Of a stretch of DNA of 64,000 bases, positions 47,165-58,228 are shown one piece after another (within the stretch, counting starts at the first letter, position 1; the number at the start of each line of letters is the position of its first letter). A model generated the notes under the pieces. That model had not been told where the DNA came from and did not search any database. It saw only the letters and a list, made by a program, of their open reading frames with translations. The stretch is from Prevotella denticola (lineage in GTDB: Bacteria; Bacteroidota; Bacteroidia; Bacteroidales; Bacteroidaceae): positions 1,426,501-1,490,500 of the forward strand of contig NZ_UGTM01000001.1 of assembly GCF_900454835.1 (NCBI RefSeq), given 5' to 3'. The position numbers and the translations under genes are program-made.

Positions 47165-48952
47165 TCAGAGCGGGCGAGCAGCCGCCTTCAGCCATGCCGC
47201 TTCAGCAGCAGAGAGGTGAGGGGAAAGCGTTTCACGGACACGGCGGTGGTAGCTGTTCAGCCACTGCCGCTCCTCCGCAGTCAGCATATCCGGCAGGACC
47301 GGCGTCGTGTCGATCGGTGCAAGGGTGAGCGTCTCGAACCCGAGGAACTCGCCGAAAGGTGTTGTCGCAGCGGGAACGATGAGCAGGGTGTTCTCGATGC
47401 GCACGCCGAACTTCCCCTCGAGATAGAGCCCCGGCTCGTCGGTGACGGTCATCCCCGCCCGGAGCGGCGCCGGCCGCCACTCCATGCGAATCTGGTGAGG
47501 ACCTTCATGCACATTCAGATAACTTCCAACCCCATGTCCCGTTCCGTGCAGGTAGTTATACCCCTCGCACCACATCGGTTCGCGGGCGATGGCATCGATC
47601 TGCGAGCCGCACGCCCCGGAGGGGAAACGGCACAGGGCAAGCTGGATGTGTCCCTTCAGCACCAGGGTGTAAATGCGCCGCTGCTCCTCTGTCAGCCGGC
47701 CCAGGGCAACGGTCCGTGTGATGTCTGTCGTACCGTCTTCGTACTGTGCCCCGCTGTCAATGAGCACCAGCCCGTGCGGCTCTATGGGGGCGTCCGTCGC
47801 CGGGGTCGCCTCGTAATGCACGATGGCACCGTGCGCCTCGTAACCCACGATGGTGTCGAAGGAGATGCCTTTGAAAAGCGGCTGTTCGGCACGCAGTGCC
47901 GTCAGCCTTCGGTCGAGCGACATCTCCGTCTGTCCGCCGGCCTCGACAGCAGGCTTCAGCCAGGCCAGGAATTTCACCATCGCAATGCCGTCGCGTAGCA
48001 TGGCGGCACGGAAGCCGTCCTGCTCCACCCTGTTCTTGACGGCCTTCATCCCGGGGACAGGCGACTCGCCGAAGACGGCCTTGCCCCGCTGCAAGGCAGA
48101 GACCAGCGTGTGGTTCGTGGTGGAGTCGTCGACGAGCAGGTGTCGCCCGGGGTAATGTTCCAGTCCCCCGGCAACCGCTCCGTAGGGTTCTACCGCAATA
48201 TTCCCGGCTGCAAGACAGTGCCTCACCTCCTCCGGGAGTTTCTCCTTATTTATATATAAGGTGACGTTCCCAGGCGTTATCAGCAGGTAGGAGACGAAGA
48301 CGGGGTTGCAGTGTACGTCGCTGCCGCGCAGGTTCAGCACCCAGGCAATCTCGTCCAGGGCGGTCACCAGCAGGCCGTCGGCCTCCCGGACAGCGAGGCT
48401 CTTGCGGATCCGGCTTATCTTGCTTGCGGTCGTTTCGCCGGCATACTTCAAAGGATGGAGGCATACCTTATGGCCGGGTATGGCCGGGCGGGCGGTCCAT
48501 AGCGTCGCCATCGGGTCGGCATCTGTCCGCACCCGGATGTTCCCTCTTGTCGCCAGTTCCTGCGTCAGGGCGGCTACCTCTGCAAAGGAATTGACGTTGC
48601 CGTCCAGTCCGACGACGGGCTTCTCATACGCCGCCAGCTCGTCGGCAAGCCATTCGCACACCGTAGGCGTGCCTTCCACACGGAGCTTCATCAGCCGGTA
48701 TTCCGTGCCTGCCAGCTGTTCTGCGGCAGCGATGAAATAGCGCGAGTCCGTCCACAGGGCGGCGCGGTCGAGGGTGACGACAGCCGTCCCCGCCGATCCC
48801 GTGAAGCCGGAAATCCACTCGCGGCTCTTCCAGTGGTCGGCGACATACTCGCTGTTGTGCGGGTCGCTGCTCGGGAAGACGAAAGCGGAAAATCCGTTCG
48901 CCCGCATCCATTCCCGGAGGTCTTCAATTCGTTCGTTGATGGTCTGTTTCAT
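47165..48952 (-). CDS. Xaa-Pro aminopeptidase (aminopeptidase P, M24B)
   Basis: The 595-residue long-form enzyme has two creatinase-like N-terminal domains and a C-terminal pita-bread domain. Metal ligands are visible: LIDSGAQYEDGTTDITRT gives D near 398 and D near 409, HGTGHGVGSYLNVHEGPHQI gives H, and MTVTDEPGLY and GVRIENTLLI give the two E residues. It removes N-terminal residues before proline and is probably cytosolic (no signal peptide). This length matches the eukaryotic-like XPNPEP1 branch common in Bacteroidota. It is a single-gene unit whose end abuts repeat array C. Confidence 0.95.
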   Translation of the reverse strand: MKQTINERIEDLREWMRANGFSAFVFPSSDPHNSEYVADHWKSREWISGFTGSAGTAVVTLDRAALWTDSRYFIAAAEQLAGTEYRLMKLRVEGTPTVCEWLADELAAYEKPVVGLDGNVNSFAEVAALTQELATRGNIRVRTDADPMATLWTARPAIPGHKVCLHPLKYAGETTASKISRIRKSLAVREADGLLVTALDEIAWVLNLRGSDVHCNPVFVSYLLITPGNVTLYINKEKLPEEVRHCLAAGNIAVEPYGAVAGGLEHYPGRHLLVDDSTTNHTLVSALQRGKAVFGESPVPGMKAVKNRVEQDGFRAAMLRDGIAMVKFLAWLKPAVEAGGQTEMSLDRRLTALRAEQPLFKGISFDTIVGYEAHGAIVHYEATPATDAPIEPHGLVLIDSGAQYEDGTTDITRTVALGRLTEEQRRIYTLVLKGHIQLALCRFPSGACGSQIDAIAREPMWCEGYNYLHGTGHGVGSYLNVHEGPHQIRMEWRPAPLRAGMTVTDEPGLYLEGKFGVRIENTLLIVPAATTPFGEFLGFETLTLAPIDTTPVLPDMLTAEERQWLNSYHRRVRETLSPHLSAAEAAWLKAAARPL

Positions 48953-49017
48953 ATCATTGTCTGTTTAAGGTCGGTCACAGTCAGAGCTTAAGGCGGGGTG
49001 TAAAGCAGGGCGGGCGG

Positions 49018-49551
49018 TCAGTCGAAGTAGGGATATAATTCTTTGAATCCTTCGACAATGTCCTTGATGAGACCAGGGTTCGCCGACAGTTCCTTCTTGT
49101 TTATCAGCAGATAGGTACTTTTCTCTATGTTGACTAAATGTTCATACTCGCCCGGACCGAACAGCGTAAGTGTATATCTTCTGTAGACACGGAATCTGCT
49201 GGTATTTTCCTCCGGCTCATCCACTCTGTTCGCACCGATAAAGCCAAAGGAAGCCCGCGGGTCTTTCTTGGCAGTCTCGGCCATGATCGCCATGCAGGTG
49301 TAAATACATTCTCTCGGTTCATTGAGCCCGGTCATCAGATTATACCGCTTGCTGCTGTCCCGATGTGCCTTCAGGTGGAACTTGACAGCATAGAGGTGAT
49401 GCTCATATACCTCTACCCACACCCAATAAGTCTGGTGGCTTTTCGGGGACTTGAAAGAATAGAGGTATTTATAAAGCAAAAAGCCCTGGGGTCCATCCCA
49501 AGGCTCTGTCACTTTCTTTACAAATCGATATGGATAATGCTTTATTTCCAT
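49018..49551 (-). CDS. Conserved hypothetical protein, 177 residues
   Basis: A soluble protein rich in aromatic residues (YKYLYSFKSPKSHQTYWVWVEVYEHHLYAVKFHLKAH at about 27-63), with no signal or membrane helix. The C-terminus ends in a helix DIVEGFKELYPYFD. I do not recognise the family. It follows a 65-68-residue basic protein by 11 bases and very likely shares its transcript. The beta-rich pattern suggests a compact globular fold; function unknown. Confidence 0.7.
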   Translation of the reverse strand: MEIKHYPYRFVKKVTEPWDGPQGFLLYKYLYSFKSPKSHQTYWVWVEVYEHHLYAVKFHLKAHRDSSKRYNLMTGLNEPRECIYTCMAIMAETAKKDPRASFGFIGANRVDEPEENTSRFRVYRRYTLTLFGPGEYEHLVNIEKSTYLLINKKELSANPGLIKDIVEGFKELYPYFD

Positions 49552-49562
49552 TCTTCTGCCCT

Positions 49563-49769
49563 TTATTGGATGAGATAGGGATAAACATCTATTTTCTCTC
49601 GTTTCGCTTCTTCCTCCGGGACACGTATGAAGCCTTCTCCGCTGAAGAGAATCCGCTTGTCAGCATCCGAGAGGTAAGCTGCTATGCGCTGTTTATACTC
49701 TTTCGTTTTCTGGGCTTGATAGGCTCTGCGTCTGGCCCTTAACTCCTGTATCTTACTCATTGTTCCCAT
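49563..49769 (-). CDS. Small basic hypothetical protein
   Basis: Start set at ATG 49769 (MGTMSKIQELRARRRAYQAQ), because the promoter -7 box at 49791-49798 lies inside the longer frame that begins at 49850; ATG 49760 is equally possible. The 68-residue product has a strongly basic N-terminal helix and an acidic, hydrophobic end (IRVPEEEAKREKIDVYPYLI). It is the first gene of a two-gene unit with the 177-residue protein. The small-plus-larger arrangement resembles toxin-antitoxin pairs, but nothing in the sequence proves it. Confidence 0.6.
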   Translation of the reverse strand: MGTMSKIQELRARRRAYQAQKTKEYKQRIAAYLSDADKRILFSGEGFIRVPEEEAKREKIDVYPYLIQ

Positions 49770-49790
49770 AAGCTCATTCTTTATCTGCTG

Positions 49791-49798
49791 CAAATATA
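49791..49798 (-). promoter_or_regulatory. Promoter -7 box of the small two-gene unit
   Basis: TATATTTG followed by CAG on the minus strand, 22 bases before ATG 49769. It decides the start codon of the first gene. Confidence 0.65.
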
Positions 49799-50040
49799 TG
49801 AATATTAGTTGATAATCCCAAATGTTTGGAGACTTTATTCCCAGGAGCATTGAGACCGCCAGGGCCGTGTTTCCACGCCGAGCTGACCCGGCAGGCGGCC
49901 GTCAGCCGGACAACGCGTCACCGCATCCGCTTTCCCCTTACAGGCCGGTTTGTCAGACGGAGTTGGCAAAGCCCTTTCTTTTTTATATTTAATAACACAT
50001 TTATCACGGTATATTCTTCTCGCATGGTCTTTTTTTTTCG

Positions 50041-50048
50041 TAACTTTG
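50041..50048 (+). promoter_or_regulatory. Promoter -7 box of mdh
   Basis: TAACTTTG followed by CGG, preceded by a T-rich run, gives a leader of about 40 bases before the mdh ATG. Confidence 0.65.
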
Positions 50049-50094
50049 CGGTATCGTATAAAAGAGAATCATACTCTTAAAAAATATATTTATT

Positions 50095-51087
50095 ATGAAG
50101 TACTTAACAAACGAGAAACTCGTCATCGTCGGTGCCGGCGGCATGATCGGTTCAAACATGGTCCAGACCGCACTTACACTCGGTCTTACCCCTAACATCT
50201 GCCTGTACGACATCTATGAGCCGGGCGTTCATGGTGTGTTCGACGAGATGGAACAGTGCGCTTTCCCGGGTGCCAACCTCTCTTACACCGTTGACCCGGC
50301 CGAGGCTTTCACCGGTGCAAAATACATCATCTCTTCCGGTGGTGCTCCGCGCAAGGAGGGCATGACCCGTGAGGACCTGCTAAAGGGCAACTGCAAAATC
50401 GCAGCTGACTTCGGTGAGAACATCAAGAAGTACTGCCCGGACGTAAAGCACGTTGTCGTTATCTTCAACCCGGCTGATGTCACCGCATTGACGGCTCTGA
50501 TCCACTCCGGTCTGAAGCCCAACCAGCTGACATCACTCGCCGCACTCGACTCTACCCGTCTGCAGCAGGCGCTGGCTCACGAGTTCGGCGTACAGCAGGA
50601 CAAGGTTACCGGCGCGCACACCTACGGCGGCCACGGTGAGCAGATGGCAGTATTCGCTTCTCAAGTGAAGGTCGACGGCAAGCCGCTGTCAGAGATGGGG
50701 CTTTCTGCCGAGCGTTGGGAAGAAATCAAGCATCACACCGTGCAGGGCGGTTCAAACATCATCAAGCTGCGCGGCCGCAGTTCCTTCCAGAGCCCGGCTT
50801 ACAATGCTGTCAAGATGATCGAGGCTGCCATGGGCGGTGAGAAGTTCACCTTGCCGGCCGGCTGCTACGTCAACGATGAGAAGCTCGGCTTCAAGAACGT
50901 GATGATGGCCATGCCTACGACCATCGACGCTACCGGTGTCCACTACACCGAGCCTACAGGTACGGCAGAAGAGATGGCGTCTCTCCAGGCTTCTTACGAG
51001 CACCTCTGCAAGATGCGTGAGGAAATCATCAGCCTCGACATCGTTCCGGCTGTTGCGGCGTGGAAGAAGGACAATGCCAATCTGTAA
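50095..51087 (+). CDS. mdh: Malate dehydrogenase
   Basis: The 330-residue NAD-dependent enzyme has a Rossmann start MKYLTNEKLVIVGAGGMIGS, with Asp after the second strand (LYDIYEPG) favouring NAD. It also has the catalytic and substrate region SSGGAPRKEGMTREDLL (substrate Arg), NPADVTALTALIH, and active-site His in GAHTYGGHGEQM. It interconverts malate and oxaloacetate, feeding fumarate reduction to succinate in Bacteroidales. Codon use is strongly biased, as for a highly expressed gene. It is a single gene with its own promoter and a strong terminator. Confidence 0.95.
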   Translation: MKYLTNEKLVIVGAGGMIGSNMVQTALTLGLTPNICLYDIYEPGVHGVFDEMEQCAFPGANLSYTVDPAEAFTGAKYIISSGGAPRKEGMTREDLLKGNCKIAADFGENIKKYCPDVKHVVVIFNPADVTALTALIHSGLKPNQLTSLAALDSTRLQQALAHEFGVQQDKVTGAHTYGGHGEQMAVFASQVKVDGKPLSEMGLSAERWEEIKHHTVQGGSNIIKLRGRSSFQSPAYNAVKMIEAAMGGEKFTLPAGCYVNDEKLGFKNVMMAMPTTIDATGVHYTEPTGTAEEMASLQASYEHLCKMREEIISLDIVPAVAAWKKDNANL

Positions 51088-51140
51088 GACAAGCTGACAA
51101 GTCAACGTCAAGCTGACGAGCTGACAGCAGGTATTATCAA

Positions 51141-51178
51141 AGAAAGGCAACCGACATTTGCAGTCGGTTGCCTTTCTT
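51141..51178 (+). terminator. Strong terminator after mdh
   Basis: AGAAAGGCAACCGAC and GTCGGTTGCCTTTCT form a 15-bp perfect stem with loop ATTTGCA, about 55 bases after the mdh stop. Confidence 0.95.
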
Positions 51179-51197
51179 ATTTCACTGGCATACGTGT

Positions 51198-51282
51198 AAA
51201 GGGTTCAAGGGTTTTCTCCCAAAAGCTTAGGAGCTTTTCACAGAAAGGTTAAGAGCTTTTTCAAGAAAGCTTAGGAACTTTC
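51198..51282. repeat. Array E: four imperfect palindromes at about 23-bp spacing
   Basis: Units start at 51198, 51221, 51244 and 51265. The clearest is AAAAGCTTAGGAGCTTTT (51221-51238); the others are AAAGGGTTCAAGGGTTTT, AAAGGTTAAGAGCTTTTT and AAAGCTTAGGAACTTTCC. Spacers are 4-5 bases (CTCCC, CACAG). The arms differ from those of arrays C and D, but the unit length and spacing are the same. It lies between convergent mdh and a methyltransferase gene. Confidence 0.8.
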
Positions 51283-51372
51283 CGAAAACAGTCTGCACTC
51301 CATTTCCGAATTACCCTCGCCCCGTTCTGCCTGCTTTCTGCCACTGACAGAAGCCTGGAACAAGGACTGGGA

Positions 51373-52197
51373 CTATTCTATCTCAATCCTGACAATGCGC
51401 TGGTTGAGACGGCGATAGAAATAAGGAATGTACAGGGGCAGATGGAAGAAGAACGGGAACCGCCCTTCGTCGTAATCGCTCATAAAGTACTCCTTCCTCA
51501 CGTGCAGCCGGCTGTTCCATGTCTCCATGTCCTTTGTATTGAGCAGCGACCACTTGAACTCGGCACCCTTTCCCATCTTCCGCAGCATATCATGCTTCTT
51601 CTCGCGTCCGACAAACATAAAGGAAAGCATATCAAACAGCACGGTGGCTGACGGCAGCTTGTCGCAGATGTTGCGGAACAGTGCCTGCACCTTTTCCTCC
51701 GGGAAATACATCAGCACACCTTCGAGGATAATCAGAACGGGCCTGCCATACGAGCTTACCTTGTCCAGCCAGTCGGTCTCGAACATGGATTCAGACAGAC
51801 AGGTGTTGCGGTCCGTCTCTGTGAGGAAGCGGCGGCGCAGGTCGACGGCCTCCGGGAGGTCGAGGTCGAACCAGTGTGTCACCTCCGGCCGTCCCAGCCG
51901 CTCGTACCGTGCATCCAGCCCCGCCCCCAGCTGTATCACGACAGCATCGGGATGGCGGGCAAGAAACTGCCGGGCCTCATTGTCAATCAGCTTGGCACGA
52001 ATGCAGCAGCCCAGTTGCGAGAACTTTACATTATTGAACTTCGAGAAGTCATAGTCAATCTGTCCGATAATCTCCTTTGCCTTCTCGTCACGCAGCAAAG
52101 GATCGGGACGGTCGGTCTCCACAGCCTTCGCCCACAGCGTGGTAAGCATCGTCTCGGGAATCTCCGTCAGAGTGGATTTAATCTTTTCCATCAGCAT
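51373..52197 (-). CDS. Class I SAM-dependent methyltransferase, LCM-like (COG3315 type)
   Basis: The 274-residue protein has the SAM motif I VVIQLGAGLDARYERLG, an acidic motif II (THWFDLDLPEAVDLRRRF) and LIILEGVLMYFPEEKV, the EGxxMY pattern of leucine-carboxyl-methyltransferase-like and polyketide O-methyltransferase families. The N-terminal cap (RPDPLLRDEKAKEIIGQIDY) is also typical. The substrate is unknown and no biosynthetic cluster surrounds it. It has a promoter about 190 bases upstream. Confidence 0.85.
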   Translation of the reverse strand: MLMEKIKSTLTEIPETMLTTLWAKAVETDRPDPLLRDEKAKEIIGQIDYDFSKFNNVKFSQLGCCIRAKLIDNEARQFLARHPDAVVIQLGAGLDARYERLGRPEVTHWFDLDLPEAVDLRRRFLTETDRNTCLSESMFETDWLDKVSSYGRPVLIILEGVLMYFPEEKVQALFRNICDKLPSATVLFDMLSFMFVGREKKHDMLRKMGKGAEFKWSLLNTKDMETWNSRLHVRKEYFMSDYDEGRFPFFFHLPLYIPYFYRRLNQRIVRIEIE

Positions 52198-52387
52198 TCA
52201 ATATTAATAATGTAATGATGCCCTGTCCGCTTCATAAGTACAGACCTCTTATACTGGTATTACACAGCAGTACAGGGCTTCATCTTTTACTTTACAGTTA
52301 TTCAGTCAGAAGTGGCCTCGTGTATGTGATTCGTTATAATGAAGACAATCATTGACAAACGGATAATGCCTGTCAAAGTCGTTGGTG

Positions 52388-52419
52388 CAAAGATAGGGAA
52401 TAACCTGAAGCCGGACAAT
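52388..52419 (-). promoter_or_regulatory. Promoter for the methyltransferase gene
   Basis: ATTG, 20 bases, TATCTTTG (52388-52395) on the minus strand. It would give a 5' leader of about 185 bases, unusually long for this window; no structured element was recognised in it. Confidence 0.5.
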
Positions 52420-52577
52420 ACCTAAAAATCGGTAAATAGACATTTGCGACAGCGTTTCCTTTGCATTGAGACAGGAAAAACCAACGTCTTGTCGCTACAC
52501 AGATTGACAGACAGAAACATCTGCATAGCCCCGAAGAAAGCAATGCGCTGCCTGTGCCATGTTCCAAATAATTTATA
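52420..52577. other. Spacer between divergent promoters
   Basis: No gene or repeat is seen. The region separates the methyltransferase promoter (-) from the acetyltransferase promoter (+). Confidence 0.4.
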
Positions 52578-52585
52578 TATCTTTG
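52578..52585 (+). promoter_or_regulatory. Promoter -7 box of the GNAT gene
   Basis: TATCTTTG followed by CAG, 25 bases before the ATG at 52611. Confidence 0.65.
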
Positions 52586-52610
52586 CAGCATAAGCAAAGT
52601 TTTTGGCAAG

Positions 52611-53069
52611 ATGACAGATATTAGAATTGAAAAGGGAATCAAAAAAGACAATGCCTTGCTTTTATGTGAATGGTCTAATGAACAGGGGGAAGCGTTTCAG
52701 GAGCAATGGACAGGCTCCAAGATTTCTTACCCGCTGGATTATGGCAAAATAAAAGACCTGGAGTATGTGTTTTCGATATTCAACCAAGGGGAATTTATCG
52801 GAATGATACAGGAAGTACGAATTGACAAGGACAACATACACATTGGCCGGTTTATCATAAATCCTCGGAAAACAGGGTCGGGTCTGGGGACAGAGGCATT
52901 GAAGAGATTCGTAGACCTCATCTTTGAGAATGACAGTATTAAAAGCATTACCCTTACGGTTTTCGCCTTCAACCAAAACGCAAAGAGAATTTACGAGAAA
53001 CTTGGATTTGAAATCAATGAGGTAATTGAGACACCGAGACTGAAATACAAGATGAAGAAACACAGATGA
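52611..53069 (+). CDS. GNAT family N-acetyltransferase
   Basis: The 152-residue protein has the GNAT fold. HIGRFIINPRKTGSGLGTEALKRF carries the acetyl-CoA loop (RKTGSGLG, a Q/RxxGxG/A variant), and LTVFAFNQNAKRIYEKLGF is the motif B region with the conserved Asn and Tyr. The end FEINEVIETPRLKYKMKK resembles RimJ/L-like acetyltransferases. Such enzymes acetylate amino groups of proteins, antibiotics or metabolites; the substrate is not predictable. Its GC content is lower than its neighbours, and it is flanked by gene-free DNA, so acquisition is possible. Confidence 0.88.
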   Translation: MTDIRIEKGIKKDNALLLCEWSNEQGEAFQEQWTGSKISYPLDYGKIKDLEYVFSIFNQGEFIGMIQEVRIDKDNIHIGRFIINPRKTGSGLGTEALKRFVDLIFENDSIKSITLTVFAFNQNAKRIYEKLGFEINEVIETPRLKYKMKKHR

Positions 53070-53205
53070 ATCCGAGTTTACCTGACTCCATGCAACAAAG
53101 TAGTTTGAGAGGCAGTACCTGTCCGGTAGACATTTCCCATGCTGGTCAGTCGTCAGCATCCCACTATACATCATGACGACAGGATTGAAGCGGCCTTTCC
53201 CTGCA
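53070..53205. other. Gene-free spacer after the GNAT gene
   Basis: No supported gene or hairpin. It leads into the diverged copy of array A. Confidence 0.4.
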
Positions 53206-53264
53206 AATGTGCTGATGCCCGTCACGTGTGGAGTTGTCGGTAAACACCAGTCGTGTTGACGGCC
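53206..53264. repeat. Diverged copy of array A
   Basis: It aligns without gaps to 24008-24066. The best part, 53227-53249 against 24029-24051, is identical at 20 of 23 bases, sharing GGTAAACACCA. It keeps the ability to fold (AACAC/GTGTT at 53243-53257). It lies between convergent GNAT and trpS genes. Confidence 0.7.
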
Positions 53265-53540
53265 CGAACCTTGCCGATATATTGCCAGGATGGGAGCAAC
53301 CTGTGAATAGAAAAGAGTTGTGTCGGGGAGAATTTATCTGATCAAGAGGCTTGTTTTTCCAAGAACAATGCAGAATTGTCTGTTTAAAGGAGATTACACA
53401 TGGGGGATCATGCTGTTTTAGCTTTATCGGACAGCATTATTAAAAAACAATTCATCAATTTACAAGATAAAAATCAGCACTTGATGCAGGTCTGTCCCTG
53501 ACAATATTCAGTCGGTAGGGAAAAGTCGGATCAGAAACAA
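53265..53540. other. Gene-free AT-rich spacer
   Basis: No reading frame, promoter box pair or repeat could be supported in this part of the GNAT-trpS gap. Confidence 0.4.
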
Positions 53541-53590
53541 AAGAAAGCCTATTTCTCTACTCACAAACGAGTTTTGAAATGGGCTTTCTT
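53541..53590 (-). terminator. Terminator after trpS
   Basis: AAGAAAGCC and GGCTTTCTT pair, with an inner ATTTC/GAAAT stem, about 75 bases after the trpS stop; a T-rich tail follows on the minus strand. Confidence 0.75.
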
Positions 53591-53665
53591 ATCGGGGAGC
53601 CTCAAACTGTAAGACTCTCAAAAAGGCATTTGTTTTTCTGCACACTCTCATGGAGAGGCGAAACT

Positions 53666-55289
<1,624 letters not shown>

Positions 55290-55293
<4 letters not shown>

Positions 55294-56525
55294 AACTTTA
55301 CGTTGCTTAGAATTTTCTTTGTTGCACCGGCCAGGCCCTTGACATAAGCACCGGCCATATTACCGCAAGCCATGCGATATTCTTCGTCATCGGCAAGGCG
55401 ATCCATCTCCAGCGTAAACGTAGCAAGATCGCATACCTCCAAGCCTCCGCCGTCGTGCAAGAGTCCCTGCGCCTCGGCAAAGTGCTTGTTATTAGGACCG
55501 AACAGAACCGGCATACCCCATACGGCTGCTTCGAGCACGTTATGGATGCCAACGCCGAATCCACCGCCGACATAAGCGACATCGCCATAGTGATAGATGG
55601 AAGAGAGAAGTCCGAAGCAATCAATGACCAGCACATCGGCATCAGCAACGTTCTCTTCCGTCGCCTGTGTATAGCGCACCACCTTCTTATCCTTAATCAG
55701 TGCAAGGATGAATTTCAGGTGGTCCTCCCCGATGACATGTGGCGCGACAATGAGTTTCCAGTCCTTGTGTCCGTTGAAGTATCCGAGGAATATCTCCTCG
55801 TCAGGCTGCCAAGAAGAACCAGCCACAAAGACTTTCTTACGGTCGGCAGTATCAGTTCCAACGAATTTCTCCACCAATGGCAGCTGTCTGCTGGCTTCTC
55901 TGATCTGCAGAACCCTGTCGAAACGTGTGTCCCCCACCACCATGGCATCGTGAATACCTATCTTGTCCAGAAGCTGCTTACTCACTTCGTTCTGTACAAA
56001 GAAGCGTGTAAAACACTTCAGCACACGTCCGTAGCTCCGTCCGTACCATCTGAAAAAGACCTGGTCGGGACGGAAGATACTCGACACGCTGTAGGTGGGA
56101 ATGCCCCTGTGTTGCAGGATATGGAGGTAGTTGTACCAGAACTCGTACTTGATGAAAAAAGCCATTACCGGCCGTACGGCACGTAGGAACTTCCTTGCAT
56201 TCCCCACCGTATCAATCGGAAGATAAGTGATGATGTCAGCACCGGCATAGTGTTTTCTCACCTCGTAGCCTGAAGGCGAGAAGAACGTGAGCAGAATCCT
56301 GTACTGCGGACAGTCCCGCCGTATCTGCTCCATCAACGGACGGCCCTGCTCGAACTCACCCAGTGAAGCAGCATGGAACCAGATGTACCGTGCATCCGGA
56401 TCCACTTTCTCCTGTAATGTCCTTACAGCCTCCCGTTCGCCCCGCCACATCCTGCGCAGTTTCTCATTGAAGCGACTGCCGACGGCAATACCGAACTGGA
56501 TGGCATACATTATTATATCATACAT
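55290..56525 (-). CDS. waaA: 3-deoxy-D-manno-octulosonic acid transferase
   Basis: The 411-residue GT30-family enzyme adds Kdo to lipid A precursor at the inner membrane. Features are an N-terminal membrane anchor (MYDIIMYAIQFGIAVGSRF), IWFHAASLGEFEQGRPLMEQ with the catalytic Glu, FFIKYEFWYNYL, VVGDTRFDRVL, and the CMP-Kdo-binding GGGFGVGIHNVLEAAVWGMPVLFGPN. It shows the organism makes Kdo-containing lipopolysaccharide. An alternative ATG lies at 56521. It ends overlapping the zinc-ribbon protein start. Confidence 0.96.
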
Positions 56526-56557
56526 ATTCGGCTTGTTTTATTTAGCCTTCAAACTTT

Positions 56558-58075
56558 TCATCCAAGTACTTCAATTGCCTTGCGCATTCGTTTCAAGGTC
56601 TCCTCCTTCCCGAGGAAAGCGGAGATGTCGAACATACCCGGGCCCTTGCCGATGCCGACGAGCGTGAGCCGAAAGGCATTCATGATGTCACCGAGCTTGT
56701 AGCCCTTGTCCTCCACCCACTTCATGACGACAGCCTCCTGCCCTTCAACAGAGAAATCTTCTATTCCCTCGAGCACTGCCGCCAGTTCGGTCATCTGCTG
56801 TGCCGAATATTCCTTCCACCGCTTCTTGACGGTTTTCTCGTCGTAGCTTGTCGGGGCAATGAAGAAGAAAGAGCAGAGTTCCCACAGCTCCTTCACAAAG
56901 CTGACACGGTCCTTCATCATGTGAACGACCTGCTTCACCTGATCCATCGTGGCCTCGACACCATTGTTGGCAACTATGGGAGCGAAGAGTCCGGCTATTT
57001 CATCATCACTCTTGCGGAGGATATACTCATGGTTGAACCACATTCCTTTCTTATAGTCGAACTTGGCTCCGCTCTTTGAACATTTCGTGATGTCAAAAGC
57101 CTGTACAAGCTCATCGAGCGAGAAGAGTTCCTGTTCCGTACCGGGGTTCCAGCCCAGCAACGCCAGGAAGTTGACCACCGCCTCGGGGAAGTAGCCGCTC
57201 TCACGATAGCCGGAGCTGACCTCTCCGGTCTTAGGGTCGTGCCATTCCAACGGGAAGACCGGAAAGCCGAGACGGTCGCCGTCCCGCTTGCTGAGCTTGC
57301 CCTTGCCCTCCGGCTTCAGCAACAGAGGCAGATGGGCAAAACGCGGCATGCTGTCTTCCCAGCCGAAAGCACGATAAAGCAAGACGTGCAGCGGCGCACT
57401 GGGCAGCCACTCCTCACCACGGATGACATGGGATATTTCCATCAGGTGGTCGTCGACAATGTTGGCAAGATGATAGGTAGGCAGCTCGTCTGCACTCTTG
57501 TAAAGCACCTTGTCGTCCAGGATGTCACTTTTGATGCAGACATCGCCCCGAATCATGTCGTTGACATGGACTTCCTCTCCCGGCTCGACCTTGAAACGGA
57601 CAACAAACTGCTGTCCGTCGTCAATCAGACCGTCCACTTCTTCCTTCGACATCGTCAGCGAGTTGCGCATCTGCATACGTGTGTGGGCGTCATACTGGAA
57701 GTTCTGTATCTCCTTTCGTTTAGCTTCCAGCTCTTCCGGTGTGTCGAAAGCAATGTAAGCCTTGCCTGCATCCAGCAGCTGACGGACGTATTCCTTGTAA
57801 ATCTCACGACGCTCACTCTGACGGTAAGGGCCGTATTCCCCTCCGAAGCTGACACCTTCGTCGAACTTGATTCCCAGCCATTTGAACGAGTCAAGGATGT
57901 ACTCCTCTGCTCCTGGGACGAAACGGTTGGAGTCTGTGTCTTCAATACGGAAAATCAGTTTGCCGCCATGCTGACGGGCGAAAAGATAGTTATACAAAGC
58001 AGTACGCACGCCGCCGATATGCAGGGCACCCGTAGGGCTTGGTGCAAAGCGCACTCTCACATTTCTTTCTGCCAT
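56558..58075 (-). CDS. gltX: Glutamate--tRNA ligase
   Basis: The 505-residue class I synthetase has [21 protein letters not shown] (HIGH motif) and [15 protein letters not shown] (KMSKS-like). The anticodon-binding helical domain is C-terminal. A cysteine zinc site is not apparent, as in many Bacteroidota GluRS. Whether it also charges tRNA-Gln cannot be told from this window. It lies upstream of waaA by 32 bases, so gltX-waaA-zinc-ribbon-trpS may be one unit. Confidence 0.97.
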   Translation of the reverse strand: MAERNVRVRFAPSPTGALHIGGVRTALYNYLFARQHGGKLIFRIEDTDSNRFVPGAEEYILDSFKWLGIKFDEGVSFGGEYGPYRQSERREIYKEYVRQLLDAGKAYIAFDTPEELEAKRKEIQNFQYDAHTRMQMRNSLTMSKEEVDGLIDDGQQFVVRFKVEPGEEVHVNDMIRGDVCIKSDILDDKVLYKSADELPTYHLANIVDDHLMEISHVIRGEEWLPSAPLHVLLYRAFGWEDSMPRFAHLPLLLKPEGKGKLSKRDGDRLGFPVFPLEWHDPKTGEVSSGYRESGYFPEAVVNFLALLGWNPGTEQELFSLDELVQAFDITKCSKSGAKFDYKKGMWFNHEYILRKSDDEIAGLFAPIVANNGVEATMDQVKQVVHMMKDRVSFVKELWELCSFFFIAPTSYDEKTVKKRWKEYSAQQMTELAAVLEGIEDFSVEGQEAVVMKWVEDKGYKLGDIMNAFRLTLVGIGKGPGMFDISAFLGKEETLKRMRKAIEVLG

Positions 58076-58110
58076 TGTCTTGATGATAGTCTTAAATGTT
58101 ATTTTTCCTG

Positions 58111-58118
58111 CAAAATTA
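58111..58118 (-). promoter_or_regulatory. Promoter -7 box of gltX
   Basis: TAATTTTG followed by CAG on the minus strand, 35 bases before the gltX ATG. On the plus strand a weaker TATTTTCG near 58152-58159 may serve the divergent HD gene. Confidence 0.6.
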
Positions 58119-58228
58119 ATGTTTTTTTTTGACTATACGCCATATTTTTCGTATTTTCGCAAGTTGTTAAGCCATTAACACGGCAAGGCCGGACAGGTTG
58201 TCAGAACATTAACGAAACAAGGAACTAA

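Noticed and set aside
46802-47328. Several overlapping frames with repeated PVGRE/PTGWE-like words
   Set aside because: The protein repeats come from the 23-bp palindromic DNA array read in different frames on both strands, so they are not genes.
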